In this document: positions 14,333 to 21,503 of the stretch, piece by piece
How positions within the stretch are numbered: position 1 is the stretch's first letter
How the letters are laid out: each line of letters opens with the position of its first letter
Assembly (NCBI GenBank): GCA_019911795.1
Contig: JAIOJS010000271.1
Coordinates: 1 to 32,737, forward strand
From: Thermoanaerobaculia bacterium
GTDB taxonomy: Bacteria; Acidobacteriota; Thermoanaerobaculia; Multivoradales; JAIOJS01
Direction: 5' to 3'
DNA: 32,737 nucleotides
Notes under the pieces: generated by a model
The model's database searches: none
The model's input: only the letters and a program-made list of their open reading frames with translations
What the model was told of the DNA's origin: nothing
Program-made: the position numbers and the translations under genes

Positions 14333-14899
14333 ATGAATGAAGTCGACACCACCGCGGTACCGAACTCCCCCCCGATGACCTCCTCTCCCTCCGCGCGCTC
14401 CAAGGGCTCCTTCCTGCTCGTCGCGCTAGCCATCTTGGGACTCGATCAATGGTCCAAATGGATGATCGAGGCGCACCTTCCCCAGTACGCTTCGGAAACC
14501 CTCATCCCGGGACTCCTGAATTTCACCCATGTCCAGAATACGGGAGTGGCGTTCGGACTCTTCGCTTCGCACGGGGACACCCTGCGCACCCTGGCGTTGA
14601 GCGGGCTGGGAACCCTGGCCCTCGGAGTCGTCCTGGTCTATTTCTGGCAGACTCCGGCCTCCAACCGACTTCTCCTGACCGCGTTGGCGTTGGTCCTTGG
14701 CGGCGCCATCGGCAATCTCATGGACCGAGTGGCGAGCGGCGGAGTGACCGATTTCATCGATTTCTATGTGGGGACCTACCACTGGCACACCTTCAACGTA
14801 GCCGACAGCGCGATCACGGTCGGGCTGGTCCTGATGGCATGGGATGCCTTTCGCTCCCATCCGGTGCCCGCCGAAGCCGCCCGAGCAGAGGCGGCTTGA
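14333..14899 (+). CDS. lspA: Lipoprotein signal peptidase (signal peptidase II)
   Basis: LspA is an inner-membrane aspartic protease that cleaves prolipoproteins before the lipidated Cys; the window's own ISAC lipoprotein is a candidate substrate. Four hydrophobic segments are visible. LDQWSKWMIE, FTHVQNTGVAFGLF, GNLMDRVASGGVTDFIDF (first catalytic Asp) and FNVADSAITVG (second Asp) are all present. It is 188 aa from ATG 14333; an internal ATG at residue 15 would give the usual length, because the first 20 residues are polar and not conserved in the family. It follows acpS by 12 nt. Confidence 0.95.
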   Translation: MNEVDTTAVPNSPPMTSSPSARSKGSFLLVALAILGLDQWSKWMIEAHLPQYASETLIPGLLNFTHVQNTGVAFGLFASHGDTLRTLALSGLGTLALGVVLVYFWQTPASNRLLLTALALVLGGAIGNLMDRVASGGVTDFIDFYVGTYHWHTFNVADSAITVGLVLMAWDAFRSHPVPAEAARAEAA

Positions 14900-14957
14900 T
14901 CGAGGCGCTCCTGCTCCTCCGGCGAGGGGTGACGGCGTTGGGCGTTCGTCGTTCCCC

Positions 14958-15923
14958 GTGAGCTCCGCCAACCCAGCGGAGGCAGGTTCGATAGAGATCG
15001 CTCCCTCGGTCGAGGGCGAGCGGCTCGATCGCTTCCTCTCCTCCCACCTCGACCTCCCTCGCAATCAGATCCAGAACTGGATTCGTGAGGGTCACGTCAC
15101 GGTGTCCGACGCTCCAACCAAGGCTTCGCATCGACTGGTCGCCCACGAGGTCGTCGCCTGGCGAGCCCCCCCTCCGGTCCCGGAAGAGCTGGAGCCCGAG
15201 GAGGGGCGCCTCGACGTCCTCTTCGAAGACCCTCATCTGATCGTCCTCGATAAACCTCCCGGTCTGGTCGTGCACCCCGGGGCGGGACGCGCCACCGGGA
15301 CCTTGGTTCACCGAGTCCTTGCTCACTACCCCGAGGTCTCCGGAGTGGGAGGTCGGGGCCGCCCCGGCATCGTGCATCGACTCGACAAGGACACCAGTGG
15401 GATCATGGTCCTGGCTCGAACTGCCGGGGCCTACCGGGCCCTCAGTCGAGCCTTTGCCAGCCGCGAGGTCGACAAGACCTACGTCGCCCTCCTCTACGGA
15501 CCAAGCGTTGCGCCGCGATGGACAGTCTCGGACCCGATCGGTCGGCATCCCAGCGACCGACTTCGTATGACGGTGCGGTCCGACGGGCGCCCCGCGACCA
15601 GCCATTTCGAGGTCGAGGAACAGATCGGGAACCTGCTTCGCACCAAGGTGCAGATCGAAACGGGGCGAACCCACCAGATTCGCGTTCATGCCAAGCACGC
15701 CGGGACCCCCCTGATCGGCGATCCACTCTACGGTGAAGCACGCTGGAAGGCGCTGCCGCGGGCTCTGCAGCGTCCGCTTCGAACCTTCCCGCGGCCGGCC
15801 CTCCATGCCCATCGGTTGGCCTTCCGACATCCGGTGGATAGAGTCCCACTCGAGTTCGAAAGCCCGATCGCCAAGGACCTCGACGCCCTTTGGAGTGACC
15901 TCGTGGCGCGCTCCAAGAGCTAG
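14958..15923 (+). CDS. RluA/RluD-family 23S rRNA pseudouridine synthase
   Basis: An N-terminal S4 RNA-binding domain (GERLDRFLSSHLDLPRNQIQ, then REGHVTVSD) precedes the catalytic domain. LIVLDKPPGLVVHPG, then GIVHRLDKDTSGIMVLAR with the catalytic Asp, and later ETGRTHQIRVHAKHAGTPLI are family motifs. The presence of S4 and the position next to lspA (the usual lspA-rluD order) favour RluD, which modifies helix 69 of 23S rRNA. The frame is open into lspA; I chose GTG 14958 (321 aa) as the last plausible start before the S4 domain, but no good ribosome-binding site supports it. Confidence 0.9.
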   Translation: MSSANPAEAGSIEIAPSVEGERLDRFLSSHLDLPRNQIQNWIREGHVTVSDAPTKASHRLVAHEVVAWRAPPPVPEELEPEEGRLDVLFEDPHLIVLDKPPGLVVHPGAGRATGTLVHRVLAHYPEVSGVGGRGRPGIVHRLDKDTSGIMVLARTAGAYRALSRAFASREVDKTYVALLYGPSVAPRWTVSDPIGRHPSDRLRMTVRSDGRPATSHFEVEEQIGNLLRTKVQIETGRTHQIRVHAKHAGTPLIGDPLYGEARWKALPRALQRPLRTFPRPALHAHRLAFRHPVDRVPLEFESPIAKDLDALWSDLVARSKS

Positions 15924-15949
15924 CTGCCTCTGAAGGGAGCCTCAGCTAG
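15920..15949. terminator. Inverted repeat holding both convergent stop codons
   Basis: CTAGCTG and CAGCTAG pair over seven bases with a 16-nt interior. Each arm contains the stop codon of one convergent gene (the rRNA pseudouridine synthase and ATP-grasp 1). It may serve both directions as a weak terminator. There is no T-run. Confidence 0.3.
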
Positions 15950-17166
15950 GCCGCGAAGAGCCTGATGTGGGTGCCCACGCGGTCGGCCATGGCCAGAGTG
16001 AAACCAAGGTCGGGATGCCGAACGATGAGATAGCCGTCCGAGATCAGGGTTTGCTTCCAGTTGCGCCGTCTCGCTCCGGGAGGGAGCAGGTTGACGCACA
16101 CCACATGGGGACCAAAGTGGGCCAGGATCGAATCGAGTCCCTCGACGCGCTGGATGATCCCTTCGCCCTGCGCCCGTTTGAAGATCACCGCCGCGTTGTA
16201 CGAGCGATCGATAGTCTGGGAGAAGCTCCCGTGGCAAGTAGCCTCGGCCCAGCCTCGGAAGACATCGATATCGCATCCGTAGTTCATGATCTCGACCGAA
16301 CGCGCTCCCGGAGGCCGGGCACCGATCTCGCCGAACACCGCTTCGCCATCGGGCTTGAGAAACCACTCCATGTGAGTGAATCCAGTCCGGAAGCCAAGGG
16401 CGTCGAGGACCCGGCGGCCCAGCTCGATGCCTGGCTTTAGAGCCGGTTGATCGATCTCGCGCAGCGTCACGGTCTGAGGGCTGATCCACTCTACCGATCG
16501 TGCGATCAAGGGTTTTGGCCGGTACCACGCAACGTTGTCATAGAGCACTCGCCCCTCGGCACAGATCGTGTCGTAGGTGTACTCCTCCCCTTCGATGAAC
16601 TCCTCGACGCTCATCTCGGCGACGTGGCGGACGCGGGGTAGCACCGATTGAAGCTCGGCAGCGTCGCCCACGCGAAAAGTATCGGCGGATCCAGCCCCGG
16701 CGATCGGTTTGATGATCAGCGGATAGCCGATCGCTTCGGCCGCCGCTTCGATCTCGCGCGCACCTTGGGCCCGTCGAAAGCGCGGCGTCCTCAATCCCGC
16801 CCGATCAAGGACCTCCTTCATCGCTCCCTTGTCGCGGAACGGTAGGGTCTCGTGCGGCATCATGCCGGGGAGCCCTAGGGCTTCGCGCAACTGGGCGGCG
16901 AGCATCATTCCGGGCTCCCACAGGCACTCGACCCGGTCGAGAGTCCTGGGTCCCTCGTGCCAGCCCCTGAGATCCTGCAACACCGCGTTGGCGTCCCACA
17001 GCCGGTTGACGCGAAGGTAGCCCGAGAGAGCGTGCTTCGCGACATCGGGAAGGGATCCAAGGGGTTGATCCCCGAGCCCCCACACCCGAGCGCCAACCTC
17101 GGCAAGACCGCGAGTGAAGTACGGCATTTCAGCCGGGAAGCCCGGCGAGAACATCAAGACATCCAT
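15946..17166 (-). CDS. ATP-grasp ligase, paralogue 1 of a tandem pair
   Basis: The N-terminal Rossmann-like part (DVLMFSPGFPAEMPYFTRGL) precedes RDKGAMKEVLDRAGL. The ATP-grasp lid YPLIIKPIAGAGSADTFRV carries the ATP-binding Lys, and EFIEGEEYTYDTI follows. The metal site lies in FTHMEWF and GEIGARPPGARS (E280). Such enzymes activate a carboxylate as acyl phosphate and join it to an amine or thiol. The usual EIN metal motif is EIG here. ATG 17166 is preferred to 17175, because GGAAGGG then lies nine bases upstream; this gives 406 aa. It starts 22 nt after the stop of the second paralogue, so the two form an operon. The substrate is unknown. A peptide or amino-acid ligase is the nearest general class. 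Confidence 0.82.
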   Translation of the reverse strand: MDVLMFSPGFPAEMPYFTRGLAEVGARVWGLGDQPLGSLPDVAKHALSGYLRVNRLWDANAVLQDLRGWHEGPRTLDRVECLWEPGMMLAAQLREALGLPGMMPHETLPFRDKGAMKEVLDRAGLRTPRFRRAQGAREIEAAAEAIGYPLIIKPIAGAGSADTFRVGDAAELQSVLPRVRHVAEMSVEEFIEGEEYTYDTICAEGRVLYDNVAWYRPKPLIARSVEWISPQTVTLREIDQPALKPGIELGRRVLDALGFRTGFTHMEWFLKPDGEAVFGEIGARPPGARSVEIMNYGCDIDVFRGWAEATCHGSFSQTIDRSYNAAVIFKRAQGEGIIQRVEGLDSILAHFGPHVVCVNLLPPGARRRNWKQTLISDGYLIVRHPDLGFTLAMADRVGTHIRLFAA

Positions 17167-17188
17167 GGAGCCCATCCCTTCCAGTCGC

Positions 17189-18409
17189 TCACTCCATCTC
17201 GACCCGGACCGTACTGACCAGTCGGTGCAGAGCCTCCATGATGACCGCCGTCTTGGGATGGCGCAATACGATATTGCCCTCCCCTTCGTAGCTGCTCGAC
17301 TTCGGCTGTCCGGGGCGAGGCAGATTGGCTTCGACGATCAGGTCACCCATCTCCTTCTGAACCTGGTCGAGTCCGTGGACCCGCTTCACGCGACCTGCCC
17401 CCTGTCCTCGCAGGAAGGCCGCTCCGGTCGCGAACTGGCGAGGCGGTGCTTCCCACTGCTCGTAGACCATCAGTCGGCACCATTCGCGATAGAAGTCGAA
17501 ACCGTGCGCGTACATGATGAGAGGTCCGATCTGGGCGCCGGGAGGCCGGGCCGCCACCTCGGACACCGCCACCGACCCATCCTTGCGGCGAAACCACTCC
17601 ATGTGGGCGAATCCCGTGCCCATTCCGAGCGCGTTCAGAGAACTGAACGCAGCGTCGCGAATATCGTCGTAGCGCGGATGCTCGACCTCTCGAGGCAACA
17701 CCACGCACCACTGAATCCATGGGTTGCGAATCGCCTCGAGTGGGGTCGGTAGATAGTGAGTCAACGAATGCCAGACGGGAGTGGCACGAATACAGATGGT
17801 GTCGAACGACTGTTCGTCCCCAACCACGAACTCCTCCATCATCCAGGGCCGCGAGGGCGCCGGGCCGCCCATCGCCAAGGCCTCGCGAAGTTGGTCCGCA
17901 TCGTCGAGGCGAAAGGTGCCCTTCGCTCCGGCGCCATCCGGGGGCTTGACCACCATGGGAAATCCGACCTTCTCCGCCCCTTCCCACACCGACGCCTCAT
18001 CCACCGCCAGAGCATGTCGGGCACAGGGGATATCGGCACCGCGCAGGATGTCCTTCATCTTGGCCTTGTCGCGAAAGTTGTTGGCCGCGTCGGCGCCCAG
18101 GCCGGGCAGGCCCAGCGCGTCCCGAACCTCTCCCAGCGGTCCCTGCACCTGTTCCAGGACTCCGATCAACCGATCCAGGGGACCCATCTCCCTCGTCAGA
18201 GCGCGACACCCATCGAGAATCTGCTGCGCGTCGAGGGGATTCGACAAGCGTTGGTAGTGGTGAATCCCCTGGCGGATCCCAGCGGGAAGCTTTTCCAGCG
18301 GATCTCCCGTCAAGAGACCGATCCGCACGCCGTCGAGCGCCACCATCCCCTCGAGAAAACGTAGCGTGTTCCCGAAGAGAAAGGGGGCGGCAAAGGCTAC
18401 GTTCGGCAT
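17189..18409 (-). CDS. ATP-grasp ligase, paralogue 2 of a tandem pair
   Basis: At 406 aa it has the same length as its neighbour, the same block order and clear local identity: RDKAKMKDILRGADIPCARH, FPMVVKPPDGAGAKGTFRLD, EFVVGDEQSFDTICI, GFAHMEWF and SEVAARPPGAQ. The N-terminus (NVAFAAPFLFGNTLRFLEGM) replaces the first paralogue's start. The metal-site Asn is Ala here, against Gly in paralogue 1. The pair most likely arose by duplication and could act in sequence or as a heteromer. ATG 18409 has AGGAG 11 bases upstream. It is divergent from glgC with a 268-nt gap. The substrate is not evident from sequence. Confidence 0.82.
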   Translation of the reverse strand: MPNVAFAAPFLFGNTLRFLEGMVALDGVRIGLLTGDPLEKLPAGIRQGIHHYQRLSNPLDAQQILDGCRALTREMGPLDRLIGVLEQVQGPLGEVRDALGLPGLGADAANNFRDKAKMKDILRGADIPCARHALAVDEASVWEGAEKVGFPMVVKPPDGAGAKGTFRLDDADQLREALAMGGPAPSRPWMMEEFVVGDEQSFDTICIRATPVWHSLTHYLPTPLEAIRNPWIQWCVVLPREVEHPRYDDIRDAAFSSLNALGMGTGFAHMEWFRRKDGSVAVSEVAARPPGAQIGPLIMYAHGFDFYREWCRLMVYEQWEAPPRQFATGAAFLRGQGAGRVKRVHGLDQVQKEMGDLIVEANLPRPGQPKSSSYEGEGNIVLRHPKTAVIMEALHRLVSTVRVEME

Positions 18410-18590
18410 CGGCTGGTTAGCTCCTGGAGTGGGGGTTATCTGTGGGTGAATTTAGGACCGGGCGATCGCAGGTGACCGGTTGTCCAACAGCGCTCGTGTC
18501 GTCGACACCGGCGGACAAGTTCTGCGTCGGCGCCGTGCAAGTGTACGGTAACTCGACGCGCCAGAGAACCACAGGACTCCTCCACTCCTT

Positions 18591-18620
18591 CTGACGGTGG
18601 CACGAGAAGCAGGGTAAGAT
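18591..18620 (+). promoter_or_regulatory. Possible promoter for glgC-glgA
   Basis: CTGACG (18591-18596) and TAAGAT (18615-18620) are separated by 18 nt, with four of six consensus bases at each site. They lie 57 nt before the glgC ATG. The rest of the 268-nt divergent region (18410-18677) holds no credible gene and no clear dyad. Confidence 0.35.
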
Positions 18621-18677
18621 CCTCCACACGACAGGCGGCGACAACCAAGGGAGAGTGTGGATGAAAGGTCGAACCGA

Positions 18678-19940
18678 ATGAAGGGGGTCGTTACCGCGGT
18701 GCTGGGGGGTGGCCAGGGCACCCGACTATGGCCCCTGACCCAGTACCGAGCGAAGCCCGCTGTACCGGTGGGCGGGCGATTCCGTCTCATCGATATCCCC
18801 ATCAGCAATAGCCTGCATGCCGGAATCGATCAGATCTACGTCATCACGCAGTTCAACAGCGCCAGCCTGCACCGACACATCTCGCAGACCTACCGCTTCG
18901 ATGTCTTCAGCCCGGGCTTCGTCAATCTGCTCGCGGCCGAGCAAACTGTCAGCCACCGAGACTGGTACCAGGGGACAGCCGATGCCGTGCGGCGCAACCT
19001 CGATCGCCTCGATGACACCCAGCCCGACGACCTCTTGATCCTGTCGGGAGACCAGCTGTACCTGATGGATCTCGAGGATTTTATCGGCAACCACCGACGG
19101 CGCGAGGCGGACCTGACCGTTGCGGTCAAGCCCGTGTCCAAGGATGAGGCGCAGAGTTTCGGCATCATGCGGGTCGACGATGAAGGTCGGATCGTGGAGT
19201 TCGTCGAGAAGCCCAAGGATCCCGAACAGATCGAGCGTCTCTCCCTGACGACCGATCAGTTGAGCCGCCTCGGCTTCAATGCACCCGGTGGATCGGTATT
19301 GGCCAGCATGGGTATCTACGTCTTCCGTCGGGGCATGGTGGGACGGCTCCTTCGCGGCAACGACAAGACCGACTTCGGACAGGAAGTCATCCCCAGCGCC
19401 ATTGAACAGTTCAAGGTCCACGCTTGGGGCCACTCCGGATACTGGCAGGATATCGGTACCATTCCATCCTTCCACCGTGCCAATCTCGACCTCACCCTCC
19501 CCCTCCCACCTCTCAACCTGTACAGCTCAGAACGCCCGATCTATACCCATCCCCGCTTCCTGCCGGGTACCAAGATCAATCGCTGCGAAGTGTTGCAGTC
19601 GGTGCTCTGTGAGGGCAGCATCATCTCCGCCAGCTCCATCAGGCGCTCCATCGTAGGGATCCGCGCCCTCGTCCAGCAAGGCTCGGTGATCGAGAACAGC
19701 ATCATCATGGGTGCGACCCAGTTCGAGTCGGCGGGCGCGGCCGGGTCGCCGCCGATCGGAGTCGGTAAGGGCTGCACGATCAAGAACTCCATCATCGATC
19801 TGAACGCTCGGATCGGCGACGGTGCCAAGCTCCTCAACGAGGCCAACGTCCAGGAGGCCGACGGTGACAACTACGCCATACGGGGCGGCATTATCGTCAT
19901 TGCGAAGGATGCGGTGATCGAGCCGGGTACGGTGATCTAA
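18678..19940 (+). CDS. glgC: Glucose-1-phosphate adenylyltransferase (ADP-glucose pyrophosphorylase)
   Basis: GlgC makes ADP-glucose from glucose-1-phosphate and ATP, the committed step of glycogen synthesis. LGGGQGTRLWPLTQYRAKPA is the nucleotide site, GDQLYLMDL the metal-site Asp region, and FVEKPKD and SGYWQDIGT the sugar-phosphate region. The last 130 residues have the hexapeptide-like beta-helix pattern (GKGCTIKNSIIDLNARIGDG). The RLIDIPISN style is closer to cyanobacterial/plant enzymes than to E. coli GlgC. A GTG at 18657 is possible, but conserved sequence starts at ATG 18678, giving 420 aa. glgA follows after 20 nt. Confidence 0.95.
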   Translation: MKGVVTAVLGGGQGTRLWPLTQYRAKPAVPVGGRFRLIDIPISNSLHAGIDQIYVITQFNSASLHRHISQTYRFDVFSPGFVNLLAAEQTVSHRDWYQGTADAVRRNLDRLDDTQPDDLLILSGDQLYLMDLEDFIGNHRRREADLTVAVKPVSKDEAQSFGIMRVDDEGRIVEFVEKPKDPEQIERLSLTTDQLSRLGFNAPGGSVLASMGIYVFRRGMVGRLLRGNDKTDFGQEVIPSAIEQFKVHAWGHSGYWQDIGTIPSFHRANLDLTLPLPPLNLYSSERPIYTHPRFLPGTKINRCEVLQSVLCEGSIISASSIRRSIVGIRALVQQGSVIENSIIMGATQFESAGAAGSPPIGVGKGCTIKNSIIDLNARIGDGAKLLNEANVQEADGDNYAIRGGIIVIAKDAVIEPGTVI

Positions 19941-19960
19941 AGATACCGAGCCTCCCCATC

Positions 19961-21430
19961 ATGTCCAGATCGATCTGCTTCGCCACCTCCGAGTTCACCC
20001 CCTTCGCCAAGACCGGGGGGCTGGGCGATGTGGCGGCCGCACTCTCGGCTCACCTCCACCGTCAGGGTCACGACGTGCGCCCCTTTCTCCCCCTCTACGC
20101 CTCACTGCAACGCGAGGGACTAAACCTCACTCCAGTGGACTTCCTGCAGGGGATCCCCTTGCAGATGGGACGGTTTCAGCTGTCCTTTTCGATCTTCACC
20201 ACCCTTCTCCCCAGCGGGCTCACCGTCTACTTCGTGCACTGTCCTGCCCTCTTTGGACGCGACGGGATCTACGGCAAGGAGTGGGATGAGTACCTCCGCT
20301 TCGCCGGTCTGACCCGGGCCATTCTGGAGTCCTGTCAGCGCATGGGGTGGGGTCCGGACATCTTCCACTGTCATGACTGGCATACCGCCCTCCTGCCCAT
20401 CTATCTCAAGACGGTCTACTCCTGGGACCGGTTGTTCGAGTCCAGTCGTACCGTCCTGACCCTCCACAACCTCGGGTACCAGGGGATCTTCCCGAGCCAA
20501 GCCCTGGCCGACATCGACCTTCAAGATCATGCGGAGCTCTTCTACCAGGAGGACCTTCAAGCCGGGCACATCAATTTCCTGAAAACCGGTCTGCTCTACG
20601 CAAGCGTCATCACCACTGTCAGCCGGACCTATGCGGCGGAGATTCAGACCGCCGAGCACGGTATGGGGCTCGAGGGACTCCTGCGCAAGCGTCGCGATTC
20701 GCTCATCGGTATCGTCAACGGAGTGGACTACGAAGAGTGGTCGCCGGACCGAGATCAGGTGATTCCCCACCCGTTCTCCATCGATCAGATGGAGGGCAAA
20801 CGTCTCAACAAGAAGACCTTGTTGGAGCAGATGAAGCTCGAGGACGACCTCGAGACGCCACTGCTGGCGATCGTGTCGCGCCTTACTGCTCAGAAGGGAT
20901 TCGACCTGCTCTTCGATACCCTGGCACCCGCCCTCGCTTCAGGCCGCGCCCGCCTCGTCGCCCTCGGCAGCGGTGAGGAGCGCTACGCGGAGTTTCTTCA
21001 GTGGCTGCAATCGACCTTCCCTGGTCGAGCGGCCTTTCATCGCGGCTACTCCAACGACCTCGCTCACCTCATCGAGGCCGGTGCGGACATCTTCCTCATG
21101 CCATCGCGTTATGAGCCGTGCGGTCTCAACCAGATGTACAGCCTGCGCTATGGCACGGTGCCGATCGTGCGCAAGACCGGAGGCCTGGCCGATACCGTGC
21201 AGCCCTACGACCCAGAGCACGACACGGGAACCGGTTTCGTCTTCGAGCACTTCACCCCCACCGGCATGGGTTGGGCCCTGGATCTCGCACTGCGCACCTT
21301 CCATGAAACGCCGGAAGAGTGGAAGAAGCTACAGCGTCGTGGAATGGAGCAGGACTTCTCGTGGCACCGACAGGGGCGAATCTACGAGCAGCTCTACGAC
21401 AAGATCCTTGGTCAGGCTGAGTCTAGCTGA
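19961..21430 (+). CDS. glgA: Glycogen synthase (ADP-glucose, GT5)
   Basis: GlgA adds glucose from ADP-glucose to the growing alpha-1,4-glucan. The N-terminal KTGGLGDV (17-24) binds ADP-glucose. FHCHDWHTALLPIYL and TLHNLGYQGIFP are GT5 blocks, and SRYEPCGLNQMYSLRYGTVP holds the catalytic Glu region, followed by RKTGGLADTV. The 489-aa length is normal. It is 20 nt downstream of glgC without a clear ribosome-binding site. No branching enzyme or phosphorylase gene is in the window. Its stop codon lies inside the first copy of a 14-bp tandem repeat. Confidence 0.96.
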   Translation: MSRSICFATSEFTPFAKTGGLGDVAAALSAHLHRQGHDVRPFLPLYASLQREGLNLTPVDFLQGIPLQMGRFQLSFSIFTTLLPSGLTVYFVHCPALFGRDGIYGKEWDEYLRFAGLTRAILESCQRMGWGPDIFHCHDWHTALLPIYLKTVYSWDRLFESSRTVLTLHNLGYQGIFPSQALADIDLQDHAELFYQEDLQAGHINFLKTGLLYASVITTVSRTYAAEIQTAEHGMGLEGLLRKRRDSLIGIVNGVDYEEWSPDRDQVIPHPFSIDQMEGKRLNKKTLLEQMKLEDDLETPLLAIVSRLTAQKGFDLLFDTLAPALASGRARLVALGSGEERYAEFLQWLQSTFPGRAAFHRGYSNDLAHLIEAGADIFLMPSRYEPCGLNQMYSLRYGTVPIVRKTGGLADTVQPYDPEHDTGTGFVFEHFTPTGMGWALDLALRTFHETPEEWKKLQRRGMEQDFSWHRQGRIYEQLYDKILGQAESS

Positions 21431-21481
21431 CCGAGTCCGGCTGACTGAGTCCGGCTGATCGAGACCGGTTGATCGAGTCCC
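21426..21481. repeat. Four tandem copies of a 14-bp repeat at the glgA 3' end
   Basis: Units start at 21426, 21440, 21454 and 21468, with consensus GCTGAYYGAGTCCG and one to four changes per copy. The first copy contains the glgA TGA stop. After the array, AAGGATCGTCCC is echoed by AAGAACCGTCCT. The array fills most of the 73-nt gap between convergent glgA and the PilZ gene. It does not form a clear hairpin. Confidence 0.85.
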
Positions 21482-21503
21482 AAGGATCGTCCCAAGAACC
21501 GTC

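Noticed and set aside
21426-21481. CRISPR array
   Set aside because: Units are 14 bp, directly adjacent, with no spacers and no cas genes; the same holds for the 15-bp array at 23002-23091.
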